From the NCBI RefSeq assembly GCF_001426405.1, contig NZ_LMEP01000028.1, positions 1-64,000 of the forward strand: 64,000 bases of DNA, given 5' to 3'. This document shows, piece by piece, positions 1 to 8,216 of this stretch; position 1 is the stretch's first letter; each line of letters begins with the position of its first letter. Made by a program: the position numbers and the translations under genes. The DNA is from Streptomyces sp. Root1304 (GTDB lineage: Bacteria > Actinomycetota > Actinomycetes > Streptomycetales > Streptomycetaceae). The notes beneath the pieces were generated by a model that saw only the letters and a list, made by a program, of their open reading frames with translations, made no database searches and was not told the origin of the DNA.

Positions 1-531
1 GCCCGGAAAACGACCGGAAATACAAAGCGCTTCCGTGCGACCTGCGGCCGACGGGAGACGCTCGAAGATTTTTCGGGTACCAAAACTGCAACTGAGTTCG
101 ACAGTAGCATGTCGCCGCAGCCCGTGTGCGTCGAATATTTCCCCCTGTGTGTCGCTGGCAAAAACTCTCTCCGCGATGGCAGTTAAAATCTCAGGCCGCG
201 AACACAGGTATTCATTCCTTCGAAAGTGGCGTTCAGGAAGCAAGGCGGTCAACCGGCTGCGGCGTCGGCGGGTCATCGCAACGTGCGTCTGCGGGTCGGA
301 GTCCGGGGAGTCCTACCCGCAGCTCACAGGGGCGATGCGGTGGTGAGCCCGCGTCGGCCTCCTCCGGTCCACCGCCTTCTGGGAGGGCGTATTCGCACGG
401 CGAGGGACGGTGGCGCCACCCAGGTCGTCGCGGTCGCATCTTGCGACGGCGAAGGGCCCGCCCCGAAGGGGCCCATTCACCAGTTGGGCACGAGGAGGGC
501 ACGAGTCAGGCCCGACAGGTCTAGATCACGA
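1..531. other. No supportable gene; left flank of a decayed integrative element
   Basis: This stretch has open frames on both strands, but none looks like a real protein: compositions are Arg/Ser/Pro-rich and no family motif is visible. The part around 85-215 is visibly less G+C-rich than the rest of the window (runs such as aaaaactct), which fits foreign or decayed DNA. It lies outside the left copy of the tRNA-derived attachment repeat, so it may be the old chromosomal flank or part of a second remnant. Confidence 0.5.
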
Positions 532-562
532 CGAAGGCCCAGGTCGCTGACCTGGGCCTTCG
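532..562 (-). terminator. Terminator-like hairpin beside the displaced tRNA-Gly 3' end
   Basis: A perfect inverted repeat with 13-bp arms (cgaaggcccaggt / acctgggccttcg) and a 5-nt loop. It sits just beyond the left 30-bp tRNA fragment, in the same relation as the hairpin at 3047-3077 to the intact tRNA. The two hairpins share loop and layout but differ in the stem (ggccc versus gcccc) with matching changes on both arms. Probably the original tRNA-Gly terminator left behind by integration. Confidence 0.7.
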
Positions 563-565
563 CTC

Positions 566-595
566 AAGAGCGGATGACGGGAATCGAACCCGCGC
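566..595 (-). repeat. Left attachment-site repeat (tRNA-Gly 3' fragment)
   Basis: Thirty bases identical to 3081-3110, which cover the T-arm and acceptor 3' side of the intact tRNA-Gly. Duplication of a tRNA 3' end is the classic footprint of tyrosine-integrase insertion, so this is the distal att site of an element occupying about 596-3080. Sequence beyond 595 still loosely resembles an anticodon arm but does not match the intact gene. Confidence 0.85.
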
Positions 596-948
596 CATGA
601 GCGTGGGAGAGCGCATCGATGAGGCACGTCGGCCGCCTTGCCGATCTCCTGCGACACGCCCCATGCCGTGCTGGCTGATGATCTCGGCGTCCCCGCGTCG
701 CGTCCCCGCGTTCTCGGGCTGGACCTCGCACGCAAGGTGGGTCACCAGTACCGGGCGGCGCCTTGACGCCGCTCGCGCGGGTCTCATGGCGGCGGTCGTC
801 ACAACGGCCCCAGCGCATTCACTCCGCCGAGGCCGCCCTTCCGGATCGCCACACGTGAGCGTGCTCGATCCGTCTCCAATTCTACGACTGAGGGTCGGGG
901 CGAGCCAGGAGGGCGAGTGGGCCATCGGGGAGACCGGCTCAGCCGCGT
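596..948. other. Degenerate DNA upstream of the integrase remnant
   Basis: No convincing coding sequence. Integrase homology begins near 949; the preceding codons in that frame carry no recognisable integrase N-terminal domain. The stretch is probably the scar of a deletion that removed the front of the integrase gene. Confidence 0.5.
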
Positions 949-963
949 TCTCTGAAGGCGATC

Positions 964-1791
964 ATGCAGACCGCGGTCGAGGACGATCTGATCCGGCGGA
1001 ACCCCTGCTCCATCCGCGGGGCAGGCCGCGAGGACGCGGACGAGCGGCCCGTGGCCTCCATCGAGCAGGTCTTCGCCCTCGCCGAGGCCATCGGGATCCG
1101 CTGGCGGCTGATGGTCCTGCTCGGTGCCTTCGCCTCCATGCGTCCGGAGGAGCTGGCCGAACTGCGCCGCGCGGACGTCGACCTCGACACCGGGGCGGTA
1201 CGGGTGCGGCGGGCCGCTCCGGAGCTGAACACCGGTCGCCGTGTGATCGGGGACCCCAAGTCCCGGGCGGGCAAACGGGAGATCATGCTTCCCGGCTTCG
1301 TCCTCCTGGACGTCCGCCGGCACCTGGAGTGGTTCGCGCAGGACGGGCCCGACGGCCTTGTCTTCGTGGGGGAGAGGGGCGCGGCCCTGCGCGGCACCAC
1401 CTTCGGCCGCAAATGGCGCAAGGCCCGCGACGCGGTCGGCATGCCGAAGGAGTTCCGCTTCTACGACCTCCGGCACACCGGCAACACGCTCGCCGCCGAC
1501 ACCGGCGCCAAGCTGAAGGATCTGATGGTCCGAGCGGGCCAGTCGTCCGAGCGGGCACAGCTGATCTACCAGCACTCCACCAAGGCGCACCAGCGCAAGC
1601 TCGCCGACGCCATCGACGCCGATGTGCGCCGTCAGCGCACGGCGGTTCGGGGCCCTGGGTGGGGGCGCAGCCGCCGCTGTCCACAGGTTCCCGGTTCCGC
1701 CCGCGGGTTCCGGTGGAGCTGCGCGGGTGAGGCGACAGGCCCAGGTGGAGGTCCGGAGTGGACCCCCACCTGCTGCTTCCCAGCCTGCTAG
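964..1791 (+). pseudogene. Truncated tyrosine recombinase (integrase), catalytic half only
   Basis: Site-specific recombinase remnant. Only the C-terminal catalytic domain is present. Homology starts before the ATG (codons from about 949 read SLKAI, then MQTAVEDDLIRRNPC, a typical Streptomyces integrase linker), so the start given is only the first ATG; the N-terminal arm- and core-binding domains are missing. Visible active-site elements are the first Arg in ASMRPEELAEL (near residue 60), Lys in KSRAGKRE, Arg-His in YDLRHTG and the nucleophile Tyr in IYQHST. The second catalytic His, usually GHSS, reads GQSS. Conserved sequence stops near DADVRRQRT; the last 45 or so residues are read-through of non-coding sequence. 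It lies between the two tRNA-Gly-derived repeats, so it is the likely former integrase of this element and is probably inactive. Confidence 0.85.
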
Positions 1792-2933
1792 AAGGGAGGC
1801 TCAGAAGCGGTTCCGGCCTTCGCGGGTTCCGCTGCCTCGATCAGCTTGTTGGTCAGCTCGACGGTGGCGAGGTACCACCAGAAGACCCAGTCGAGGAAGG
1901 CGTCGTTGTAGTTGGCGAGCTGGTCCGCCCGCCGGTGACGCAGGTCGAATCTGTTGGCGATTTCGAACAGGGCCCCGTCGTCGGGCTTTCCGAGGTCTTC
2001 GCGAATCAGGGCACGGCGTTCCTCCAGGATGCCGACGGCGGCAACGATGGCCGACCGCTTGCTCTCCAGAGATGCGTCGCGGGCGCGGAAGAGTGCGACG
2101 GCGTGCCGGACACGGTCGGTGACGGCGGGAGGGCTGTCGTTGAGGACGCGGTGCACCAGCTGACGACGCGCGTCGTCGGTCACGGCGACGAGCCGTCCCA
2201 GGTCCTCACCTTCAGCGGCGAGCTCGTACTCGATTCCGGCTTTGCGCAGTAGCTCGTTGATCTTCGCGCGGTAGAGGATTCGGGCAGGTCCGTTGTGGAA
2301 TTCTGAGTGGTGCCACCCGCACCCGCCGCAGGAGTGGAAGCTCCGGAGCCGGGGACGGCTGACGAGGTCGTGGAAGACCTCGATCAGACCGTAGAAGGTG
2401 TCCTCGTCCCAGGTGGTCGGGGTCAGGGGCCACAGGTCTGGAATGCCCAGGCGCCGTTCGATCAGCGCGGAGGCCTCGGGCAGGTCGTCCGGCCCGTCGA
2501 CGCACTCCTCGCCGAACTGCTCGACCAGGTAGTCGTTGCCCACGAAATCGGCAACGATCCGTGCGAAGTCGCGGCGGACATCTCGGGCTGTGCTCCCGTC
2601 GGCAGACAAGCCGCGTCCCTGTCGCTGAGGCCAGTAAGGCCGGGGCGCGAGCGCGGGCCGGATCTCCGAAGCGCGACTGATGAGTTCCGAGAACCAGTCC
2701 TCTCGCGTTCCCGTCCTGGACCGGCTTTCCCTCGTGGTCCCCCAGGGGTCACGGAAAGCATCGACCTCGCGGAAGTCCGTCACGGCTGTTGATCCGACCA
2801 GCGCCTCGGTCAGGAGCCACTCCGCGCGGTCCTCCCACGGAGAGCCGGCGTCCTCAGGATGCCTTCCCCTTCCGATTCGCCGGCCTGCAGGAGCGATCCT
2901 TCGGTTCACGAAGCCGAGCCAGATCAATCTCAC
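1788..2933 (-). CDS. Element cargo protein of unknown function, possibly abortive-infection-like
   Basis: A 381-residue soluble protein with a GTG start and no obvious ribosome site, so the true start may be further in. The middle carries a cysteine/histidine cluster (FHSCGGCGWHHSEF, about residues 200-213) that could bind zinc. It is followed by a segment (AKINELLRKAGIEYEL) and a helical C-terminal part (SKRSAIVAAVGILEERR) reminiscent of AbiJ-type or HEPN-like proteins; this resemblance is from memory and weak. It is the only apparently intact gene between the tRNA-Gly attachment repeats and lies tail to tail with the integrase remnant, the position where cargo such as phage defence genes is often found. 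The function is not established from the sequence. Confidence 0.6.
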   Translation of the reverse strand: MRLIWLGFVNRRIAPAGRRIGRGRHPEDAGSPWEDRAEWLLTEALVGSTAVTDFREVDAFRDPWGTTRESRSRTGTREDWFSELISRASEIRPALAPRPYWPQRQGRGLSADGSTARDVRRDFARIVADFVGNDYLVEQFGEECVDGPDDLPEASALIERRLGIPDLWPLTPTTWDEDTFYGLIEVFHDLVSRPRLRSFHSCGGCGWHHSEFHNGPARILYRAKINELLRKAGIEYELAAEGEDLGRLVAVTDDARRQLVHRVLNDSPPAVTDRVRHAVALFRARDASLESKRSAIVAAVGILEERRALIREDLGKPDDGALFEIANRFDLRHRRADQLANYNDAFLDWVFWWYLATVELTNKLIEAAEPAKAGTASEPPF

Positions 2934-3046
2934 CCAGGTTCGCCATTCCCGATGACGCGCGGTCTGGATCGGCCGCTGCCCTGATGCCGCATGAGGTCCC
3001 TATGGCACATGAATGGCACGCGGCCCCCGGTAGGTCTGGACAACAA

Positions 3047-3077
3047 CGAAGCCCCAGGTCGCTGACCTGGGGCTTCG
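3047..3077 (-). terminator. tRNA-Gly terminator hairpin
   Basis: Perfect inverted repeat with 13-bp arms (cgaagccccaggt / acctggggcttcg) and the loop cgctg, starting 7 bases beyond the tRNA 3' end on the minus strand. A near-copy lies at 532-562. Confidence 0.75.
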
Positions 3078-3080
3078 TGG

Positions 3081-3110
3081 AAGAGCGGATGACGGGAATC
3101 GAACCCGCGC
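3081..3110 (-). repeat. Right attachment-site repeat inside tRNA-Gly
   Basis: Exact 30-bp copy of 566-595. It covers the T-arm, acceptor 3' strand and discriminator base of the intact tRNA gene. Together the two copies delimit an element of about 2.5 kb. Confidence 0.85.
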
Positions 3111-3154
3111 TATAAGCTTGGGAAGCTCATGTTCTACCATTAAACTACATCCGC
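3084..3154 (-). tRNA. tRNA-Gly (anticodon CCC)
   Basis: Read on the minus strand, the gene folds as a 71-nt tRNA. The acceptor stem GCGGATG (5', ending at 3154) pairs with CATCCGC (3', complement of 3085-3091), with T as discriminator. The anticodon arm is TGAGC-TTCCCAA-GCTTA, giving anticodon CCC, and the T-arm contains GGGTTCGATTCCC. CCA is not encoded. The 3' half was rebuilt by the integrated element and duplicated at 566-595. Confidence 0.93.
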
Positions 3155-3316
3155 ACAGCGGCCGGATGATCCCTGCCGCATCGTTGCACACTGTACCCCA
3201 TGGTCCACTTGAGGCGAAGCTCATGCCTTTTCGTGTGCGGAGTGCCGTCTGGAGGGTGTCCCCTTCATCCCCTAATGTGGCTGCTCGTCCACCGCATGTG
3301 TAGGGGAAGGGACTTG

Positions 3317-3490
3317 ATGGGTTCGATGGAGCGCACCGTCGTCCGTTGTGCCGAGGGGCACGTGTTCAGTACCGCTTCGTTCCCGCTTCAGCAGCTCGGG
3401 GCCGGGCGGATCGGGCCAGGGCGGCTCATCCGGTGTCCGCGGTGTGCGCGGCTGCGGCACGCGGTGCCGGTGGAGGCCGGACGGCGCTGA
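3317..3490 (+). CDS. Small zinc-ribbon-like protein
   Basis: A 57-residue protein with one Cys-x3-His pair near the front (RCAEGHVFS) and one Cys-x2-Cys pair (IRCPRCARLR), the arrangement of a small zinc ribbon or knuckle. The ATG at 3317 is preferred over longer in-frame starts because a purine-rich ribosome site (aggggaagg, 3302-3310) lies just upstream. It sits between the tRNA-Gly and dcd on the plus strand. Similar short hypothetical proteins occur in streptomycetes; no function can be assigned. It may bind nucleic acid, but that is inference from the fold alone. Confidence 0.7.
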   Translation: MGSMERTVVRCAEGHVFSTASFPLQQLGAGRIGPGRLIRCPRCARLRHAVPVEAGRR

Positions 3491-3569
3491 GCCGTGAGGC
3501 GCCGGGGCGCGGGCGTCTGCCGATCGGGGCAGGTCCGCGCCCTCTTCGTATCGTGCGTATCGTGGGGGC

Positions 3570-4145
3570 GTGCTTCTCTCAGACAAGGACATCCGGGCCG
3601 AGATCGATGCCGGACGGGTGCGCATCGACCCGTACGACGAATCCATGGTGCAGCCCTCGAGCATCGACGTGAGGCTTGACCGCTTCTTCCGGGTGTTCGA
3701 GAACCACCGCCACCCCCACATCGACCCCGCCGTCGAGCAGCTGGACCTGACCCGTGAGGTCGAGCCGGAGGGGGACGAGGCGTTCATCCTCCACCCCGGC
3801 GAGTTCGTGCTCGCCTCGACCTACGAGGTCATCACCCTTCCGGACGACATCGCGTCGCGCCTCGAGGGGAAGAGTTCCCTGGGGCGGCTCGGGCTGGTCA
3901 CGCACTCGACCGCCGGGTTCATCGACCCCGGTTTCTCGGGGCACGTGACCCTGGAGCTGTCGAACCTCGCGACCCTGCCGATCAAGCTGTGGCCGGGTAT
4001 GAAGATCGGGCAGCTCTGCATGTTCCGGCTCAGCTCGCCCGCCGAGTTCCCGTACGGGAGCGAGCGGTACGGCTCCCGGTACCAGGGCCAGCGGGGGCCG
4101 ACGGCCTCCCGCTCGTTCATGAACTTCCATCGGACCCAGGTGTGA
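3570..4145 (+). CDS. dcd: dCTP deaminase
   Basis: Deaminates dCTP to dUTP, feeding dTMP synthesis. The 191-residue length equals the actinobacterial family; some actinobacterial members also hydrolyse dUTP to dUMP, and which activity applies here cannot be told by eye. Diagnostic segments are MVQPSSIDVRL near residue 26, HPGEFVLAST near 75, the nucleotide-binding RLEGKSSLGRLGL near 97-109, and STAGFIDPGFSGHVTLELSN (about 113-132), whose Glu in the TLELSN part is the catalytic acid. It uses a GTG start. It is followed 13 bp later by a phosphoribosyltransferase gene on the same strand, so the two nucleotide-salvage genes are probably co-transcribed up to the terminator at 4678. Confidence 0.96.
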   Translation: MLLSDKDIRAEIDAGRVRIDPYDESMVQPSSIDVRLDRFFRVFENHRHPHIDPAVEQLDLTREVEPEGDEAFILHPGEFVLASTYEVITLPDDIASRLEGKSSLGRLGLVTHSTAGFIDPGFSGHVTLELSNLATLPIKLWPGMKIGQLCMFRLSSPAEFPYGSERYGSRYQGQRGPTASRSFMNFHRTQV

Positions 4146-4158
4146 GGCGGTCGCAGGC

Positions 4159-4656
4159 ATGAGTGAAGTACGCGAGAACCTGACGTACGAGGGTTTCGGG
4201 CGCGCCGTCCGCGAGCTGGCGCAGGCCGTCGCCGACGACGGTTACGAGCCGGACGTCGTGCTGTCGATCGCCCGCGGCGGTGTCTTCGTCGCCGGCGGCC
4301 TGGCCTACGCGCTGGACTGCAAGAACATCCACCTCGTGAACGTGGAGTTCTACACCGGGGTCGGTACGACCCTGGAGATGCCGGTCATGCTCGCGCCCGT
4401 CCCCAACACGATCGACTTCAGCGACAAGAAGGTGCTGATCGCCGACGACGTCGCCGACACGGGCAAGACCCTCAAGCTCGTCCACGACTTCTGCGTCGAC
4501 CACGTCGCCGAGGTCCGTTCGGCCGTCATCTACGAGAAGTCGCACTCCCTCGTGAAGTGCGAGTACGTGTGGAAGAAGACCGACGAGTGGATCAACTTCC
4601 CCTGGTCGGTCGAGCCGCCCGTCGTCAAGCGTGAGGGCCAGATCCTCGACGCCTGA
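4159..4656 (+). CDS. Purine-type phosphoribosyltransferase
   Basis: A type I phosphoribosyltransferase of 165 residues that should join a nucleobase to PRPP in salvage. The PRPP-binding loop is clear: VLIADDVADTGKTL at about residues 95-108, with the paired acidic residues and the DTGKT turn. An upstream SIARGGVFVAGGLAYAL segment matches the conserved Arg-Gly-Gly region. The base specificity (hypoxanthine, xanthine or guanine) cannot be set from sequence. Start is an ATG 13 bp after dcd; the gene ends just before a strong terminator. Confidence 0.9.
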   Translation: MSEVRENLTYEGFGRAVRELAQAVADDGYEPDVVLSIARGGVFVAGGLAYALDCKNIHLVNVEFYTGVGTTLEMPVMLAPVPNTIDFSDKKVLIADDVADTGKTLKLVHDFCVDHVAEVRSAVIYEKSHSLVKCEYVWKKTDEWINFPWSVEPPVVKREGQILDA

Positions 4657-4677
4657 GCCGCACCCCGCGTCACACGG

Positions 4678-4709
4678 AAGGCCCCCACCGTCGCCGGTGG
4701 GGGCCTTCT
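4678..4709 (+). terminator. Rho-independent-like terminator after the phosphoribosyltransferase gene
   Basis: Inverted repeat with 13-bp arms (aaggcccccaccg / cggtgggggcctt) and a 4-nt loop, followed by tct. It lies between convergent genes and may serve both strands. Confidence 0.85.
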
Positions 4710-4735
4710 CGCATCTCGTGCCACGCGATACGTCG

Positions 4736-5638
4736 TTACAGCGTGCCCAGCTTGATCAGGCTCAGCAGCGCCACCAGCTGGATCGCCGACGCGCCCAGCG
4801 CCTTCGGCCACGGCAGGTCGTGCGAGCGGCTGACCATCACGGTGAAGAGCGCTCCGGCCGCCAGCCACGTCAGCCAGCCCAGGACCTGGACCAGGCCGTT
4901 CTCGCCGCCCAGGAAGACCGCGAAGACCAGCCGGGGCGCGTCCGTCATCGACATGATCAGCATCGACAGGCCCACGGTCGGCTGCCAGGCCCCGTCGCCG
5001 CCCAGCTGGCGGGCGAGGGTGTGGGTGACCGCGCCCAGGATGAGCCCACCGAGGACGAAGCCCGCGGCCGTCATCAGCACGTAGGGGATCGCCGTCGACA
5101 GGGTCGCGTTGATCACCTCTTCGCGGGCCCGGTCGAAGCCGAAGATCGCGAGGAGCCCGTAGAGGAACGTGACGATCAGCGCCGGGCCCCAGACGGCGTG
5201 GTCCCGCATCCGCAGGAAGGTGTCCGCCGGACGCAGCACGATGCCGCTCAGGAGGGCCTTCCAGGGGAGCCGGGGGCCCGTGGGTACGGGGGCGGGCGCC
5301 GGCCCGGCCTGGCCGTAGGGGTCGTCGACGCTGAACATCTGGGTGTGGCCCGGGTTGTTCGCCGTGGACGCGTGCGGGTGCTGCGGCTGCCCGTAGGGGT
5401 CGCCGAAGTACTCGGGCTCGCCGTAGGGCTGCCCGCCCTGCTGCCCGCCGTACTGCTGTCCGCCGCCCTGGCGCCCACCCTGTTGCCCGTACGGGGCCGG
5501 GCCCCTGTCCGGGCCCTGCTGGGGCCACTGCTGCTGCGGGTGCGGCGGCGGGGCCGCGTTGTACCCGTACGGCGCCTGCTGCGGTTGTTGTTGCGGGGGG
5601 CGGTTGTCCCGGCCGCGTCCGTTCCTGAATCCAGCCAC
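4736..5638 (-). CDS. Yip1-family integral membrane protein with Gln/Pro/Gly-rich N-terminus
   Basis: The first 115 or so residues are a disordered, Gln-, Pro- and Gly-rich cytoplasmic stretch. A Yip1-type membrane domain follows, with about five hydrophobic helices (for example ALIVTFLYGLLAIFGF and a last helix around SAIQLVALLSLIKLG). The GTG at 5638 (MAGFRNGRG) is chosen because related proteins begin there; the frame stays open to 5695. Yip1 domains in eukaryotes act in membrane traffic, but the bacterial role is unknown. It is transcribed alone, convergent with the phosphoribosyltransferase gene. Confidence 0.8.
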   Translation of the reverse strand: MAGFRNGRGRDNRPPQQQPQQAPYGYNAAPPPHPQQQWPQQGPDRGPAPYGQQGGRQGGGQQYGGQQGGQPYGEPEYFGDPYGQPQHPHASTANNPGHTQMFSVDDPYGQAGPAPAPVPTGPRLPWKALLSGIVLRPADTFLRMRDHAVWGPALIVTFLYGLLAIFGFDRAREEVINATLSTAIPYVLMTAAGFVLGGLILGAVTHTLARQLGGDGAWQPTVGLSMLIMSMTDAPRLVFAVFLGGENGLVQVLGWLTWLAAGALFTVMVSRSHDLPWPKALGASAIQLVALLSLIKLGTL

Positions 5639-5774
5639 GTCGTCGAACGTACCCGCTTCCGCCGTGCGCGCGCTCCCCGGACCGGGCCTTGCCACTGAGC
5701 TGTGACATCCCCTAGGGGGTGTCCTGGAGGGGTCCCGGGGGTCGGGGGAGGGGCGTTCCCGGGGGCGTACGGGA

Positions 5775-5809
5775 AAGGGCCGCCCCGCGCATCACGCGGG
5801 GCGGCCCTT
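5775..5809 (-). terminator. Terminator after the Fe-S reductase gene
   Basis: Perfect 15-bp arms (aagggccgccccgcg / cgcggggcggccctt) with the loop catca, 35 bp beyond the stop codon of the minus-strand Fe-S gene. Confidence 0.85.
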
Positions 5810-5843
5810 CTCTGCTGAGGCTCTGCTCAGGTTCCGTTCGGGC

Positions 5844-8099
5844 TCAGACCGCCGGTTCCGGCTCCTCCGAGGGCTCCGGCTCCGGGTCGACCGGGGTCTT
5901 CACCGATTCCAGGAGCAGCTGCGCCACGTCCACGACGGTGACGGACTCCTTCGCCTTGCCCTCGTTCTTCTTGCCGTTGACCGAGTCGGTCAGCATGACC
6001 AGGCAGAACGGGCAGGCGGTGGAGACGATGTCCGGGTTGAGGGACAGGGCCTCGTCGACGCGCTCGTTGTTGATGCGCTTGCCGATCCGCTCCTCCATCC
6101 ACATCCGGGCACCACCGGCGCCGCAGCAGAAGCCGCGCTCCTTGTGGCGGTGCATCTCCTGCTGGCGCAGGCCGGGGACGGCGGACATGATCTCGCGCGG
6201 CGGCGTGTACACCTTGTTGTGACGGCCCAGGTAGCAGGGGTCGTGGTAGGTGATCAGGCCGTCGACCGGGGTCACCGGGACCAGCTTGCCCTCGTCGATG
6301 AGGTGCTGGAGCAGCTGGGTGTGGTGGATGACCTCGTACTCGCCGCCGAGCTGCGGGTACTCGTTGGCGATGGTGTTGAAGCAGTGCGGGCAGGTCGAGA
6401 CGATCCGCTTCGCCGACTTCGGCTTCTTCGTCGACTCGTCCTCGTCGTCCTCGCCGAACGCCATGTTCAGCATCGCGACGTTCTCGGCCGCGAGCTGCTG
6501 GAACAGCGGCTCGTTGCCCAGACGGCGGGGGGAGTCACCGGTGCACTTCTCGTCGCCGCCCATGATCGCGAACTTGACGCCCGCCATGTGCAGCAGCTCC
6601 GCGAAGGCCTTGGTGGTCTTCTTGGCCCGGTCCTCCAGGGCGCCGGCGCAGCCGACCCAGTAGAGGTAGTCGAACTCGGAGAGGTCCTCCGCGTCCTTGC
6701 CGATGATCGGGACCTCGAAGTCGACCTCCTTGGTCCACTCGACGCGCTGCTTCTTCGCCAGGCCCCAGGGGTTGCCCTTCTTCTCCAGGTTCTTGAGCAT
6801 CGTGCCCGCCTCGGACGGGAACGCGCTCTCGATCATCACCTGGTAGCGGCGCATGTCGACGATGTGGTCGATGTGCTCGATGTCGACCGGGCACTGCTCG
6901 ACGCAGGCGCCGCAGGTGGTGCAGGACCACAGGACGTCGGGGTCGATGACGCCGTTCTCCTCGGCGGTGCCGATGAGGGGGCGCTCGGCCTCGGCGATCG
7001 CCGACGCGGGGACGTCCTTGAGCTGCTCCGGCGTGGCCTTCTCGTTGCCCTCCATGTCCTTGCCGCCGCCCGCGAGCAGGTACGGCGCCTTGGCGTGCGC
7101 GTGGTCGCGCAGCGACATGATGAGGAGCTTGGGGGAGAGGGGCTTGCCGGTGTTCCAGGCGGGGCACTGCGACTGGCAGCGGCCGCACTCGGTGCAGGTG
7201 GAGAAGTCGAGGATGCCCTTCCAGGAGAACTGCTCGACCTGGGAGACACCGAAGACGGCGTCCTCGGCCGGGTCCTCCCAGTCGATCTCCTGGCCGCCCG
7301 TGGACATCGGCTGGAGCGCGCCGAGGGCGGTGGAGCCGTCGGCGTTGCGCTTGAACCAGATGTTCGGGAAGCCGAGGAAGCGGTGCCAGGCGACGCCCAT
7401 GTTGGTGTTGAGCGAGACCGTGATCATCCAGGTGAAGGACGTGACGATCTTGAGGCAGGCGAAGCCGTAGGTGAGGTACTGGATCGTGCTCAGGTCCAGG
7501 CCGTCGAGCAGCGCGATCAGCGGGTACGAGGCGAAGAAGCCCGGCTCCCAGCTGGTCACGTGGTGCTGGACGCCTTCGAGGGCGCGGAGCGTCATGATGC
7601 AGACGCCGACGATCAGGATGACGGCCTCGACGAAGTAGGCCTGGCCGGTCTTGGAGCCCGCGAAGCGGGACTTGCGGCCGGCCTTGGTCGGCTTGCTGAG
7701 CTGCCGGATCACGATGAGGGTCACGATGCCGAGGACCGTCATCAGGCCGAGGAACTCGGTGAAGATCTCGTACGGCAGCCAGTCGCCGATGATCGGGATC
7801 AGCCAGTCGGCCTGGAAGAGCTGGCCGAAGGCGTTGACGATCGTCAGGAGCAGCGAGAAGAAGCCCACCGCCACGAACCAGTGCGCGAAGCCGACGATGC
7901 CCCAGCGGTTCATCCGGGTGTGGCCGAGGAATTCCTTGACCAGCGTGATGGTGCGCTGCTTGGGGTCTCCGGTGCGCGTGCCGGCCGGTACGGGCTGACC
8001 GAGCCGCACGAAGCGGTAGATCTGCACGGTGGCGCGGCCGAACAGCGCGACGGCCACCACCGTGATGGCGATCGACACGATGATCGCGGCGAGTTGCAT
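5844..8099 (-). CDS. Membrane-bound iron-sulfur reductase (heterodisulfide-reductase/EtfD-like)
   Basis: A 751-residue electron-transfer protein. The N-terminal part (to about residue 230) has five or so hydrophobic helices like the nitrate-reductase gamma or HdrE type. Two [4Fe-4S] motifs follow, CTECGRCQSQCP near residue 300 and CTTCGACVEQCP near 391. The C-terminal half has two cysteine-rich CCG domains, recognised by CPHCFNTI, DPCYLGRHN and GFCCGAGGARM. This order matches the actinobacterial EtfD/FadF-type protein proposed to pass electrons from electron-transfer flavoprotein (fatty-acid oxidation) to the quinone pool; that role is known from the family, not shown here. The start ATG has a good ribosome site (gaggag, 5 bp spacing). 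Single-gene unit with its own terminator. Confidence 0.9.
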   Translation of the reverse strand: MQLAAIIVSIAITVVAVALFGRATVQIYRFVRLGQPVPAGTRTGDPKQRTITLVKEFLGHTRMNRWGIVGFAHWFVAVGFFSLLLTIVNAFGQLFQADWLIPIIGDWLPYEIFTEFLGLMTVLGIVTLIVIRQLSKPTKAGRKSRFAGSKTGQAYFVEAVILIVGVCIMTLRALEGVQHHVTSWEPGFFASYPLIALLDGLDLSTIQYLTYGFACLKIVTSFTWMITVSLNTNMGVAWHRFLGFPNIWFKRNADGSTALGALQPMSTGGQEIDWEDPAEDAVFGVSQVEQFSWKGILDFSTCTECGRCQSQCPAWNTGKPLSPKLLIMSLRDHAHAKAPYLLAGGGKDMEGNEKATPEQLKDVPASAIAEAERPLIGTAEENGVIDPDVLWSCTTCGACVEQCPVDIEHIDHIVDMRRYQVMIESAFPSEAGTMLKNLEKKGNPWGLAKKQRVEWTKEVDFEVPIIGKDAEDLSEFDYLYWVGCAGALEDRAKKTTKAFAELLHMAGVKFAIMGGDEKCTGDSPRRLGNEPLFQQLAAENVAMLNMAFGEDDEDESTKKPKSAKRIVSTCPHCFNTIANEYPQLGGEYEVIHHTQLLQHLIDEGKLVPVTPVDGLITYHDPCYLGRHNKVYTPPREIMSAVPGLRQQEMHRHKERGFCCGAGGARMWMEERIGKRINNERVDEALSLNPDIVSTACPFCLVMLTDSVNGKKNEGKAKESVTVVDVAQLLLESVKTPVDPEPEPSEEPEPAV

Positions 8100-8216
8100 G
8101 ACGGGCTCCTCGGGCGGGCCTACTAAGCGGTAACTTATTGAGTTCCCGCTGAGATTACCCGGTCGCGGCGCCGCGCTGTAGCGGCGCTCGCGGTGATATG
8201 TGTCGCTCAGGCAAAC

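Noticed and set aside
596..640. A second, complete tRNA beyond the left 30-bp repeat
   Set aside because: An anticodon-like arm is vaguely present, but acceptor 5' and D-arm sequences do not pair, so only a tRNA 3' fragment is supported.
597..1730. A 377-codon plus-strand frame overlapping the integrase remnant
   Set aside because: Arg/Gly-rich with no motif; the integrase frame carries the recognisable motifs.
3200..3316. Longer start for the small zinc-ribbon gene
   Set aside because: The extra residues have no support and the ribosome site aggggaagg fits only ATG 3317.
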